DNA of 64,000 nt from contig CAVIKF010000002.1 in assembly GCA_963643505.1 (NCBI GenBank), positions 217,655 through 281,654 on the forward strand, in the 5' to 3' direction. This DNA comes from CAVEFW01 sp963643505. GTDB lineage: Bacteria; Actinomycetota; Coriobacteriia; Coriobacteriales; Eggerthellaceae. The position numbers and the translations under genes are program-made. The notes under the pieces are model-generated. The model saw nothing but the letters and a program-made list of their open reading frames with translations, was not told the DNA's origin and made no database searches. The stretch's first letter is position 1. Each line of letters starts with the position of its first letter. Shown piece after piece: positions 7,973 through 16,189 of this stretch.

Positions 7973-8010
7973 AAAACGCCCCGCTCAACGGCGTTCTTGT
8001 TGGGCGGGGC
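7973..8010 (-). terminator. Terminator of the Fe-S/FAD oxidoreductase operon
   Basis: The 12-bp stem GCCCCGCCCAAC / GTTGAGCGGGGC on the minus strand (one G-T wobble) is followed by GTTTTG. Confidence 0.75.
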
Positions 8011-8102
8011 ATAAGGCCGATGGAAGTTTTATGGGTTTTGTCGAGGTTTTTATCTAGGAAAACCGTCTGGGTAAACGTCAAAAACGCCCAGGAGAATGTT
8101 AA

Positions 8103-9458
8103 CTATCGACGAGCATCCCTCTCAATGCGCAGGCTGAGCATGGCGCCGGTGTCGTAGGCGACGCCTCCTTCTTCGTTGTGGTCGCAAGCGAGATTGAAGC
8201 CCACAAGGCGCTCAGAGCCGTCGCGGGTCGTCTCGAAGATATAGACGACGGTCATCTCATCTTCCTCTCGTGTCTCAACGCGGCGGTTGGCGGTGATTTC
8301 AATGGTGCCCGCAGAGAGGAACAGCGCATCGTTGACTGCGATGGTGTTGTTGGCGATTGCTCCCCTGAAAGGGGTGTCCGGCGCAATACCGGCAAGCTCC
8401 GCTGCAATGGCGGCGCCGGCACAGGCTCCTTGGTCAGTAGCGTTTTTCCAGATGCCCACGATGCGTTTTTGGCCAGAGATGAGTTCGAGGGCTTGCGCCA
8501 CATCACCTGCGGCGTAGATATCGGGATTGCTCGTGCGCATGAACTCGTCGACGATGAGGGCGCGGTCGGTCTCGAGAGCTCCTGGTTGCAGGAAGTCCAG
8601 GTTGCATTCCATGCCGTAGGCGACGCAGATCTCGTCAAAGTGGTCGGTCGAGCCGTCGGAGAACGTAACGGCCATGCGTCCGTGGTTCGTGTTGGGTCCG
8701 GATGTGAGGGAAACGCTTTCGATGGTGACCCCCAAGCGAAGCGTGGCACCTTGGGCACGCAGGTTCGACTCGATGCGCTCGGCGGCTTCGGGGGCCGCAA
8801 CTGCGCGGAGGATGTGGGTGCTGCGTCCGACGAGCGTCGTGTCTTTTCCCAGGCCAAGACATGCCTCAAGCGTCTTGAGCGCGACCATTGACGAGCCGGC
8901 GACAAGAATGCGTTTGCAGGAGGGGTCGGTAAGCGCTTTGCGCATGCGCTCGGCGTCTCCCATCGTGCGCAAGACGAGAGGTTCGTATCCCGCAACGACG
9001 GGGAAGCCTTCGAGAGAAGGCGACGCTCCCGTGGCGATGAGGCACTTGTCAAAGGTGTAGGTGCCTGAGGGCGTGGTGATGGTGCGGGTAGGGATATCGA
9101 GCGAGTCGACCGAGGATGGGATGAGTTCGACGTTCAGGTCGTTGATGTCGTTTTGCGACCAAGGAAAGCATTCGTCATACGACTTGCGCCCTGCCGCGTA
9201 ATAAGACGTGAGGATCGGGCTGTACGGCCTCTCTCCGGCATCGGAGAACGCCAAGATGCGTCCAAGAAAGCCAGCGTTGCGCAGGGCGATCGCGGCGTTT
9301 ACGCCAGCAGCCCCGAAGCCGATGATGGCAACGGTGGGGCCAAGGTTTTGGGCGGGGGTGTTGGAGGGGATAACGGGAACAGCGGGCATGGCTGGCACGG
9401 CGGGCGAGCTTGGGGTTGGGATGTTAGGTATTCCCGGTGCAGGGCTCGATGAGAACAT
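8103..9458 (-). CDS. FAD-dependent pyridine nucleotide-disulfide-type oxidoreductase
   Basis: Flavoprotein expected to shuttle electrons between NAD(P)H and a partner. From ATG 9458 it is 451 aa. An unusual Pro/Ala/Ser-rich segment of about 35 residues (repeats of PAVPAMPAVPVIP type) precedes the FAD-binding GFGAAGVNAA motif (about residues 46-55). A second dinucleotide-binding segment, ILVAGSSMVALKTLE, lies near 190-205, and the FAD-closing motif is IYAAGDVAQ (about 325). No CxxxxC redox disulfide is visible, so it resembles the NADH-dependent reductase or CoA-disulfide-reductase-like group rather than thioredoxin reductase. Its start lies 20 bp after the stop of the Fe-S gene, so both are one operon. 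Physiological acceptor unknown. Confidence 0.85.
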   Translation of the reverse strand: MFSSSPAPGIPNIPTPSSPAVPAMPAVPVIPSNTPAQNLGPTVAIIGFGAAGVNAAIALRNAGFLGRILAFSDAGERPYSPILTSYYAAGRKSYDECFPWSQNDINDLNVELIPSSVDSLDIPTRTITTPSGTYTFDKCLIATGASPSLEGFPVVAGYEPLVLRTMGDAERMRKALTDPSCKRILVAGSSMVALKTLEACLGLGKDTTLVGRSTHILRAVAAPEAAERIESNLRAQGATLRLGVTIESVSLTSGPNTNHGRMAVTFSDGSTDHFDEICVAYGMECNLDFLQPGALETDRALIVDEFMRTSNPDIYAAGDVAQALELISGQKRIVGIWKNATDQGACAGAAIAAELAGIAPDTPFRGAIANNTIAVNDALFLSAGTIEITANRRVETREEDEMTVVYIFETTRDGSERLVGFNLACDHNEEGGVAYDTGAMLSLRIERDARR

Positions 9459-9478
9459 GGGTCGGTCCTTTCGTTGCG

Positions 9479-10678
9479 TTATGCGAATACCTGGGCAAGC
9501 CAAGCACCATATTCGCCGCTCCACATGCTGTTGAGTTGGGCGAAGTTGAGATCCCAATCAAATTGGTTCTCAAAGAGCAGCTCGGTATAGTGCTTGTTTG
9601 CAAGGTTGCGCGGCTGTGCCATGAGGCGAGAAGCGTACGTATATGTGCAGGTTGGGCACATGGTGACAATAGTCGCGCCGTCCGGTGCGAAGGAGAGTTT
9701 GCTATCCGCTTGGTTGTTTTGGCGATTCGGGTCAAAAGCGCTTACCGCTCCGCCCGCGCCACAACAACCATGGAAGATGGAGGGAACGCTCGTGTCGATG
9801 CCGAGCACCTCGCAAGTCTCCTCGAGGTAGGTGCCATCTCGATCTTGGCAAGACCTTGAGAGATAAAGCGGGGTTTGGGGAAGCTCTCGCTTGGGCTTGA
9901 ATCCATGGGTGGAGAGGAACGCGGAGAGGGATACGACCTCGATATCAAGGCCGGCGCGGTCAAGGGTCGCCCGCATGGCGTTGGCGCAACCGGGACACAC
10001 GCAGACGACCTGCTTGGCCCCGGAGGAGGAGATCTCGTTGGCGATCAGGTCGCAAAGGGCCTCAGCCCGATCGAAGAAGCCGGCGCTTTTCAACGGAGAT
10101 CCGCAGCAATGGTCAATCATGGTCGTCTTGCCTGCGTAGTGTTGGATCGTATCAAAGATCTCACGGGTCAGCTCGGGGGCGTATGCAGCCAGGGAACACC
10201 CCGGGAAGAAGGCGACTTCGCAATCGGACTCGGCGTAGTGGCCACCGATTTCCACATGCCGCGTCAGATCGACGTAGTAGATGCCGTGGATAGCGCGATA
10301 AGCGGTGAAGATGTCCCACTCTTGGTCTACCATGACGCTGGACCATGCGGGACGTTCGATGAGGCCAAGGCTTTGAAAATCGATGCGCGCATGGTAGATA
10401 AGATCACACACGTCATTGTGGGCAAAGCAGGTGTTCTTGCAGCTCGTGCAGAAAAAGCACCCGCGAACCGCCTGGATTAAATCCTGGTTCTTGAGGATTT
10501 CCATGGTGAGGTCCTCTTTGGACTCGGCAGTGCGCTGAGCCGCCAACATTGCTTTGGCGATGTCTCCCAGCGTCATTTTTGCCGCAGTCAGGGAGCTGCA
10601 TGCTTTCGTGCAGTGTCCGCACTGGGTGCAGGTTCCCAAAAATTTCTTATAGGAGTCTGAACATTCAAGTAGTCCCAT
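9479..10678 (-). CDS. Heterodisulfide reductase subunit D / GlpC-like Fe-S protein
   Basis: Electron-transfer protein. The 399-aa sequence starts at ATG 10678 behind GAGGGAGACC. It has two N-terminal 4Fe-4S clusters (CTQCGHCTKAC about residues 16-26; CFFCTSCKNTCFAH about 69-82). Two CCG (cysteine-rich) domains follow: FFPGCSLAAY with CCGSPLKSAG and CVCPGCANAM, and YLSRSCQDRDG with HGCCGAGGAVS and CPTC. This is the arrangement of HdrD, GlpC and LutA-like proteins, which bind noncubane clusters and act on disulfides or pass electrons to quinones. No transmembrane segment is seen. Pairing with the downstream flavoprotein suggests a two-subunit oxidoreductase. The substrate cannot be read from the sequence. 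Confidence 0.88.
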   Translation of the reverse strand: MGLLECSDSYKKFLGTCTQCGHCTKACSSLTAAKMTLGDIAKAMLAAQRTAESKEDLTMEILKNQDLIQAVRGCFFCTSCKNTCFAHNDVCDLIYHARIDFQSLGLIERPAWSSVMVDQEWDIFTAYRAIHGIYYVDLTRHVEIGGHYAESDCEVAFFPGCSLAAYAPELTREIFDTIQHYAGKTTMIDHCCGSPLKSAGFFDRAEALCDLIANEISSSGAKQVVCVCPGCANAMRATLDRAGLDIEVVSLSAFLSTHGFKPKRELPQTPLYLSRSCQDRDGTYLEETCEVLGIDTSVPSIFHGCCGAGGAVSAFDPNRQNNQADSKLSFAPDGATIVTMCPTCTYTYASRLMAQPRNLANKHYTELLFENQFDWDLNFAQLNSMWSGEYGAWLAQVFA

Positions 10679-10806
10679 AGGTCTCCCTCTCGCAAACGGC
10701 GCCTTTTTTGCCCCCGGCGCATTCGGGTACAAGGATACCGCGATGGCGGGGGCGTATGTCTGGGGATTTGGTGGTAAATACGACAAAGAAGCAGGTGGCT
10801 ACCCCT

Positions 10807-10834
10807 TTATGGCTCGAGGCTTATAGCTCGAGGT
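10807..10834. repeat. 14-bp tandem duplication across the stop codon of the DUF6273 gene
   Basis: Two adjacent 14-mers, ttatggctcgaggc and ttatagctcgaggt (12/14 identical). On the minus strand this reads CCTCGAGCTATAAG then CCTCGAGCCATAAA, so the last codons plus the TAA stop are copied directly downstream. Confidence 0.85.
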
Positions 10835-12419
10835 TCGGACGGTTTGCGGAGGAGGCCCGGCGTCTGGTCGTTGTGGGTGGGGTTTCTGCCTCATCGGGGG
10901 TCTTGCCGGTTGTCTTGTCGGGGATCTCAACAACGGGCTTTTCTTTGAAGCGTGACCCAGCGGCAAACAAGGTGGTCTGGCGGTCGAGCAGGTAAGCGAC
11001 GACCTCAGGGTGGTTGGCGGCCTTTGCCGCTTGAATGGCTTCCAAGAGCGACTCAGCGGTAAGGTTCTCGTGGGGTCGCTCGGTGAGGCTGCGAATTTCC
11101 TCCATGAACCTTTGCTCGGCGCAAATCGTCAAGAAACCGGGAAGGGCCAGCAGTGATTGAGGAGAGCGCCTGGTTTCTTTCGTTTTCGCAACAAGGGTGC
11201 GCAAGGCGAGGGGGTAACGCTTGACGTGTCGCCATTGCACGAGAGCGCCCTCGGGGTCTACGGTGACGGCGCAAATTGCGGTAGCCTCGCTTTTTGCGGT
11301 CGGAAGATAGGCTCTCGCGTAGCCGGAGCCGTTTGCGCCGTTTGCAACGAGAAACTCGGCAAGCTCGACGGCACCTTCGCTCATGCAGGTGTTGAGAAGC
11401 GAGACGGTAAGGGTGTTATCGAAGTCGGTTTGGCTGATGAGGCGCTTGGCAAGCGTATTCTCCTTACAGGTGATCGCTGCTTGGCACAAGTGGTAGCGGT
11501 CGCGCACGCCAAATACGTCCTTGTCGAGAAGGGAGTTGATGAGCTTGACGCTAGGATATCCTCCACAGACAGCGATTCTTGCCTGTTTGGGCGTGAGCGG
11601 GCCTGCGGAGATGTCGTCAAGGAAGGCGTTTCGGTCGTCGTATTCCAAATCATGACCGGCATCGTAGGGGACGCGTTGGCCAAAATATGGCGAGTCCAAG
11701 ATGTCTTTCCTCTCCCCTTTTTGAGGCGAGAGGATGAGGGCGGGGCGGATACCGACGCAGTCCAAGGTGGAATGGAAACCGTTGGTGTCGATGACGCCTC
11801 TCTCGTTGACGAACTGGAAGGCGAATTGGTTGCCGCCGGGGGAGCGCAGCCACCAACAAGGTACGGAGGAGAGGCGACTTGCGTACGAGGTGCAAGAAGC
11901 GGCACGCGCCCGGTCGGTGGCGAAGAAACGGCGAGCCTCTCCTTCGCTGAGAAGGAACACGAAGTCATCGGTTCCCCGGCACCCGACCATGCGGTACTCC
12001 TTGTTGTCGAAAGTGACAAGGTGGACCGGACGGATGCGCAAGGCTTCTTGCGGCGTAAACGCGTGGGGCATGAATACCTTGTGGAGCCAATAGCGAATGG
12101 AGGCGTGTTGCCAGGTCACGTCTCCGTCGTGGTCGTGCGCTCGGCGGCTCTCGAGGGAGCTAAGCGAGACGAGAAGGCGGGAGCCGTCCGCCCCCTCCCC
12201 GATGACACGCCATTGAAGGGGCTCGGCGGGACCATCGGGCTCGGTGGGCCACGTGCCAAAGGACAGAATCTCGCCGCGGTTGCCGCAAGGGGTGAACGTG
12301 TTCTCGAGGGTGCCGCTTCCGTCGTCAATCCCGGCCCCTCCGCTCCTGCTGATGCGAAAAGCCAGATTGCGCGCGGTGCGATTCGAGGATTCCGCCGAGA
12401 TTCCCGATGAGATGCCCAT
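10821..12419 (-). CDS. DUF6273 domain protein with ankyrin-like C-terminal repeats
   Basis: Function unknown. Third gene behind the VWA and MoxR genes (33-bp gap). Residues about 48-235 match the DUF6273 pattern: ILSFGTWP, PLQWRVIG, TWQHASIRYWLHKVFMPHAF, FVFLLSEGEARRFF, WWLRSPGG and VGIRPALIL. That domain occurs in surface and phage-associated proteins and may bind ligands. The second half (about 250-500) is helical with ankyrin-style units such as GAVELAEFLVANGAN and NHPEVVAYLLDR, a protein-interaction scaffold. There is no signal peptide. Ribosome binding before ATG 12419 is weak (GCAGG). The gene ends in a 14-bp tandem duplication that includes its stop. The combination suggests a target-recognition or substrate partner of the ATPase; that role is inference. 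Confidence 0.7.
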   Translation of the reverse strand: MGISSGISAESSNRTARNLAFRISRSGGAGIDDGSGTLENTFTPCGNRGEILSFGTWPTEPDGPAEPLQWRVIGEGADGSRLLVSLSSLESRRAHDHDGDVTWQHASIRYWLHKVFMPHAFTPQEALRIRPVHLVTFDNKEYRMVGCRGTDDFVFLLSEGEARRFFATDRARAASCTSYASRLSSVPCWWLRSPGGNQFAFQFVNERGVIDTNGFHSTLDCVGIRPALILSPQKGERKDILDSPYFGQRVPYDAGHDLEYDDRNAFLDDISAGPLTPKQARIAVCGGYPSVKLINSLLDKDVFGVRDRYHLCQAAITCKENTLAKRLISQTDFDNTLTVSLLNTCMSEGAVELAEFLVANGANGSGYARAYLPTAKSEATAICAVTVDPEGALVQWRHVKRYPLALRTLVAKTKETRRSPQSLLALPGFLTICAEQRFMEEIRSLTERPHENLTAESLLEAIQAAKAANHPEVVAYLLDRQTTLFAAGSRFKEKPVVEIPDKTTGKTPDEAETPPTTTRRRASSANRPNLEL

Positions 12420-12434
12420 AGTGTTTTGCCTGCT

Positions 12435-12458
12435 CGTTCGCTATTGCGTCCGTTATTG
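12435..12458. repeat. 12-bp tandem duplication across the stop codon of the MoxR gene
   Basis: Copies cgttcgctattg and cgtccgttattg (10/12 identical). On the minus strand this is CAATAACGGACG followed by CAATAGCGAACG, giving an in-frame second stop (TAG) four codons after the first (TAA). Confidence 0.75.
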
Positions 12459-14018
12459 GGCTCGATACGTGAAGCCGGTGACCGTTTTGAGGCCTTCCTC
12501 TTCTTGCAACGCCTCGACGGCACGCATGATGTCGATGCCGCGTTCGGTGAACAGGAGGCTCTTGTTGTGGCTGATGAACTCCTCGCTTCCGTACTCGCTG
12601 ATGAATTTGATGACCAAGTCGTCGGAGGAAAGCCGCGTCAAGAGGATGAGGGCTTCCTGGGAGTCCTTGCCAAACGCGTTGTCCATGAAGCGGAACGCGT
12701 TGTCGAGGCCGTCAATGGCCTCGTCGGCGTTGTCTTGCTGAAGCGCGACAAAGCGGTTGTAGGCTGATTTTGCAGCTTCGAAGGCGTTTTCCGATGAGCC
12801 CAAGGCGCCGTGGGCCGTCTCGGAAACGAGGTCTTCCATGATCTTGAGCCGCTGCGCCTTGACGACAGAGCGATCGGCGACCTGTCCCTTGATGCGGGTT
12901 CCGACGCTTGTCGCGAGGCCGACCTCCTCGGCACGGGTGGCAAGGATGGCCGATCCCTCGGCAAAGCCGCTGTGGGTGAGCTCGTCTTTGAAGGAGAGGA
13001 GGTCGTTGCGGACCAGTTGGAGCGCCTCTTCGAGCTCAATGACTTTGTGGATGCGGGAAAGCAGTTGCTCGTGGAGCAGGCCGGCCAAGGCGACGCGCTC
13101 GTCGAATTGTGCCGCACGGGCGCGACTTGTGGAGGCGTGGGCATCCGCCCCGGTGGCGAGGATGTCCCGAATCCGATAGTCGTCCTCGTACTTGCGGAAT
13201 AGCTCATAGTATGCGGCGAACTCGCGGGAAATGCGGTCATCTTGCAAGTATTGCCTGATGAGGACCTCGTCAACAAGGATTCCCTCAGCTTCGTAGGCAA
13301 GCAACATGCGGGAGAGGTCCTCCCATCCGCGGGGTGTGACCAAATCTGTGCCGGATACGTTGGCTTGAACCTTGTAGAAACAGTCGTTCTTGCTCTCGAG
13401 GAAGGTGGTGATGGCGGGGTGGACACCGTGAGATGCAGCGTAGGATTGCCACACCTCCAAATCGGGCTCCACGTCGATGCGCTTCATGCGATCCATCATA
13501 GCCGGATCGAACTCGCGGGCCGCACGGTTGTACTCAGGAGGGTTGCAGGCGCAAACGATGATCCAGCCTTCGGGGAGTTTGTGCATGCCGAAGGTCTTAT
13601 ATTGCAAGAACTGCAACATGGCCGGTGCGAGGGTCTCGCTGACGCAATTGACCTCGTCGAGGAAAAGAATGCCTTGGTTGATGCCGCTTTTCTCCTGAGC
13701 GCGGTACACCGCAGCGATTATCTCGCTCATGGTGTACTCGCTGACGCTGTATTCGATCCCACCGAACTCCTCTCGCTCGATAAAGGGGAGGCCGAGGGCG
13801 CTTTGACGGGTGTGGTGGGTGATGGAATAACTCACGAAGTTGATGTCGAGCTCTTCGGCGATTTGTGCCACGACGGCGGTTTTGCCAACGCCGGGAGGGC
13901 CAAACATGATGATGGGTCGTTGCATGCGGTGGGGAATGCGGCGTATGCCGCGCTCGTCTATGGACATGTAGGAGCGGATGGCGCCGCGGATTTGCTCGAT
14001 TGCTTGGCTGATGTTCAC
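12453..14018 (-). CDS. MoxR-type AAA+ ATPase
   Basis: Predicted chaperone-like ATPase that works with a VWA protein. The 521-aa protein has Walker A GPPGVGKT (about residues 39-46), Walker B GILFLDEVN (about 116-124), sensor-1 ACNPPEYN (about 153-160) and an Arg-finger region FDPAMMDRMKRID (about 165-177). A longer than usual helical C-terminal half with a coiled-coil-like segment (about 300-400) follows. The start is GTG 14018 with AGGAAGGAC upstream, 12 bp after the stop of the VWA gene, so translation is coupled. MoxR proteins are usually 300-350 aa, and the extra 170 residues may be a system-specific domain. Confidence 0.88.
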   Translation of the reverse strand: MNISQAIEQIRGAIRSYMSIDERGIRRIPHRMQRPIIMFGPPGVGKTAVVAQIAEELDINFVSYSITHHTRQSALGLPFIEREEFGGIEYSVSEYTMSEIIAAVYRAQEKSGINQGILFLDEVNCVSETLAPAMLQFLQYKTFGMHKLPEGWIIVCACNPPEYNRAAREFDPAMMDRMKRIDVEPDLEVWQSYAASHGVHPAITTFLESKNDCFYKVQANVSGTDLVTPRGWEDLSRMLLAYEAEGILVDEVLIRQYLQDDRISREFAAYYELFRKYEDDYRIRDILATGADAHASTSRARAAQFDERVALAGLLHEQLLSRIHKVIELEEALQLVRNDLLSFKDELTHSGFAEGSAILATRAEEVGLATSVGTRIKGQVADRSVVKAQRLKIMEDLVSETAHGALGSSENAFEAAKSAYNRFVALQQDNADEAIDGLDNAFRFMDNAFGKDSQEALILLTRLSSDDLVIKFISEYGSEEFISHNKSLLFTERGIDIMRAVEALQEEEGLKTVTGFTYRAQ

Positions 14019-14030
14019 GGTTTGTCCTTC

Positions 14031-16064
14031 CTATTGGAACGGCGTTGCGGGGGCTGGGATGGCAGGGTTGGTGGCGGGAGGTGTGTGGGAGGGGTAAACG
14101 GTATCCGCCATGGAGGTAGGCGCCGAGGTTGTGCCGTCATAGGGGGTTCCCGAGACGACCCTGGTGCTACCGCGCGCAATGGGCTCCTTGGCTTTTGGCG
14201 AGCCGAGGGAGGAGCTGTCCAGTGTTGCCGAAATTGCCCAAGGTGGCACGTTTTTTTGGCGGTGGTTCTCGTCGAAGAACACGAAGGCGGTGCGATAAGG
14301 GGGGCGCCATTCGGGATAGGCGCCCCACCCGTCGGTGAAGTACAGCAAACCTCCGAGGTTTTTGAGCTCTCCGCGCTTGATCAGGTTGTCGACATAGCGG
14401 AACACGGGGCGAAAGTCGGTTCCGCCTCCTCCGTAGATGCGCATGGCTCGGTGCCACGCCTGCACGTCGTCGAGGCTTTTGAGAGTGTCGTCGCTTTGCA
14501 CGGCCGCGTCGCATTGCAGGATGCGCAAGTGGATGCGCTCATGGAAACTCTCAGTGTTCTTGAGGATGTCGAAGGTCGTGTCCACGAAGACGCGGACGGT
14601 GTCGCCACGGACGCTGCCGCTGGTGTCGATGGCGATGACGAACTCGCGGATGCGTTTCTCTTCGCGGGTCTCGAGGGGCTCAATAAGGGGGACGTTGCCA
14701 AACAGCTCCAGCCCATACGTGTAGAACACGTTGTCGAACTCGTCGTCGGAAAGTCGCATGACCTCGCCGTAGGACGCGAATTGACGCAAGAACGAGCGGA
14801 AGTCGAAGGGCTTCTCGCTTGTCTCCTTGACGTCGCCGACGAAGCCAGAAAGGGCGGAGGCGGTCTCTTGTGAGTAGGTCTCTAGGTCGACGGCTAGGCT
14901 CAAGGCGACATCACGCCACTCCTCGCGGCGCGCGTTCGCTTGACGGGGCGAGATGGGGGCAAGTCCTAGGCCCCGACGTTGGCTTGCGTAGGATTGGAAC
15001 AAGCGTCCTTCGCCTTCCCCCTGCGCTCTGACCTCAGTAAAGCCAAATGAAGGGGTGTCTCCTGGACTGCTTGCGTCGTCGTTTGCGGCGCCTCCGTCTG
15101 TCTTGCCTGAGGAGCTTTGGTCTTGAGGGGCTCGACTGTTGCGGGGATTGGGTTCCGAGTTGCCGCCGGGGCCCGATTCTGGGCTGCGCTCCCCTCCGCA
15201 CATTTCCTTTGTGGTATCGGAGGCGAGCGAGTGTGCGCCGTCCTCCGCGGCCTTCACTTCGGGCTTGTCGTCATTAGGTCCTGACGTGTCGTCTTCCCGC
15301 TCGTCGGGCTTGCTTTGTCCGCCGTCCTCCTCACAGCCCTGCTGGCCGCTCGGAGAATGGGGTTTGTCGACGTTGCGGCTTTTTGGAGGGGACCCTTTGC
15401 CTATGCGCTGCTCGTCGCTTCCGGGTTCTGGCCCTTTGGTTTTTGTCTTGTCGAGCTGGTCTCCCTTGTCCGAGTCGCCCTCGGAGAAGCCGGTTGAGGT
15501 GTCGGGATAGGCATACCAAGGAGTGTGTTCATCGCTGAAGAAAAGGGCCTCCCAAAAGGGGACTTGGGCGGCCCATCTTCCCTCCCGCAAACCGCTATAG
15601 ACACGTTCTGCTGTCGCACGTCCCTCCAGGTCGCTTTCGATCATGTCGATGATCTTGGCTATCGCGACCCCTTTGTCCTTTCTTAGCCCGAGCAAATCGG
15701 CAACGACGCGTTCGGCGGCGATGTCGGCGGCGAGGTTCCAGAGGTTTTCATCTACATTCTTACCGACAAAGGGGTGGAGAAACACGCAATGGACCACGGT
15801 GTGCATCAAATCGTGCTTGGGGGCCTCTCCTTTTGTGGCGCTGAACCGCTCGACGATGGCGTGGGTGTCGAATCCGAGGCGTTCGCCATCGGTGGTGAAT
15901 TGGGCAGATTTTTGCGTTGCCGAAAGGGCACGGCCGAGCGAGGCTGGTTCGACGAGCAGTCTTCCTACCGCACTTGCAAGGAAGTGATTCTTCGAAAGGA
16001 TCTCCGCCTTCGCCAGATTGATGATCTGGAGTGCGACGAGGTCTTTTTTCGTGTAGGTGGACAC
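14031..16064 (-). CDS. VWA-like protein with N-terminal metallopeptidase-like domain (DUF2201 type)
   Basis: Partner of the adjacent MoxR ATPase. The 677-aa protein has three parts. Residues 1-190 hold a putative metallopeptidase-like domain with HDLMHTVVHCVFLHP (HxxxH). Residues about 190-340 are a disordered, Ser/Asp/Gly/Lys-rich linker. Residues about 340-640 contain a VWA-like domain with the MIDAS motif AIDTSGS (about 485-491), the downstream GGGGTDFRPVF, and YFTDGWG. This order is that of DUF2201/VWA-like proteins. The start is GTG 16064 with GAGGAAC upstream. The tail (about 640-677) is Pro/Thr/Ser-rich. It is first in the VWA-MoxR-DUF6273 run. The catalytic role of the HxxxH motif is inferred, not shown. 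Confidence 0.85.
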   Translation of the reverse strand: MSTYTKKDLVALQIINLAKAEILSKNHFLASAVGRLLVEPASLGRALSATQKSAQFTTDGERLGFDTHAIVERFSATKGEAPKHDLMHTVVHCVFLHPFVGKNVDENLWNLAADIAAERVVADLLGLRKDKGVAIAKIIDMIESDLEGRATAERVYSGLREGRWAAQVPFWEALFFSDEHTPWYAYPDTSTGFSEGDSDKGDQLDKTKTKGPEPGSDEQRIGKGSPPKSRNVDKPHSPSGQQGCEEDGGQSKPDEREDDTSGPNDDKPEVKAAEDGAHSLASDTTKEMCGGERSPESGPGGNSEPNPRNSRAPQDQSSSGKTDGGAANDDASSPGDTPSFGFTEVRAQGEGEGRLFQSYASQRRGLGLAPISPRQANARREEWRDVALSLAVDLETYSQETASALSGFVGDVKETSEKPFDFRSFLRQFASYGEVMRLSDDEFDNVFYTYGLELFGNVPLIEPLETREEKRIREFVIAIDTSGSVRGDTVRVFVDTTFDILKNTESFHERIHLRILQCDAAVQSDDTLKSLDDVQAWHRAMRIYGGGGTDFRPVFRYVDNLIKRGELKNLGGLLYFTDGWGAYPEWRPPYRTAFVFFDENHRQKNVPPWAISATLDSSSLGSPKAKEPIARGSTRVVSGTPYDGTTSAPTSMADTVYPSHTPPATNPAIPAPATPFQ

Positions 16065-16073
16065 ACGTTCCTC

Positions 16074-16139
16074 ACTATAAAACGAAGTTGGTGCTTGGAT
16101 CGCCCCGCGGGGCGTCTTCCCGAATTTCGTTATTATAGT
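16074..16139. repeat. Nested 66-bp inverted repeat upstream of the VWA gene
   Basis: Outer arms actataaaacgaagtt (16074-16089) and aatttcgttattatagt (16123-16139) are complementary at 15 of 16 positions with one bulged base. A perfect 14-bp palindrome, cgccccgcggggcg, occupies 16101-16114. The outer right arm read on the minus strand contains TATAAT, a possible -10 for the VWA operon. It lies in the 110-bp gap between the RHH and VWA genes and could be an operator, an attenuator or a terminator of the RHH gene. Confidence 0.75.
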
Positions 16140-16150
16140 TTAAACCCGCC

Positions 16151-16189
16151 AACGCATGGCTTTAACGCATGTCGTCAACTCATGTCGTG
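16151..16189. repeat. Three 13-bp tandem units spanning the stop of the RHH gene
   Basis: Units aacgcatggcttt, aacgcatgtcgtc and aactcatgtcgtg (10/13 and 11/13 between neighbours). The gene's TGA stop (complement of 16175-16177) straddles the boundary of units two and three. Confidence 0.85.

Larger units (their letters stand above)
7763..8102. other. Intergenic region between hpf and the FAD oxidoreductase gene
   Basis: About 340 bp without a convincing gene. It holds the hpf leader and promoter (7763-7892) and the terminator of the upstream minus-strand oxidoreductase operon (7973-8010). The remainder shows nothing recognisable. Confidence 0.6.

Noticed and set aside
13242..14873. 543-codon plus-strand frame across the MoxR and VWA genes
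   Set aside because: Antisense to two proteins with intact Walker and MIDAS motifs; no recognisable domain or ribosome binding site.
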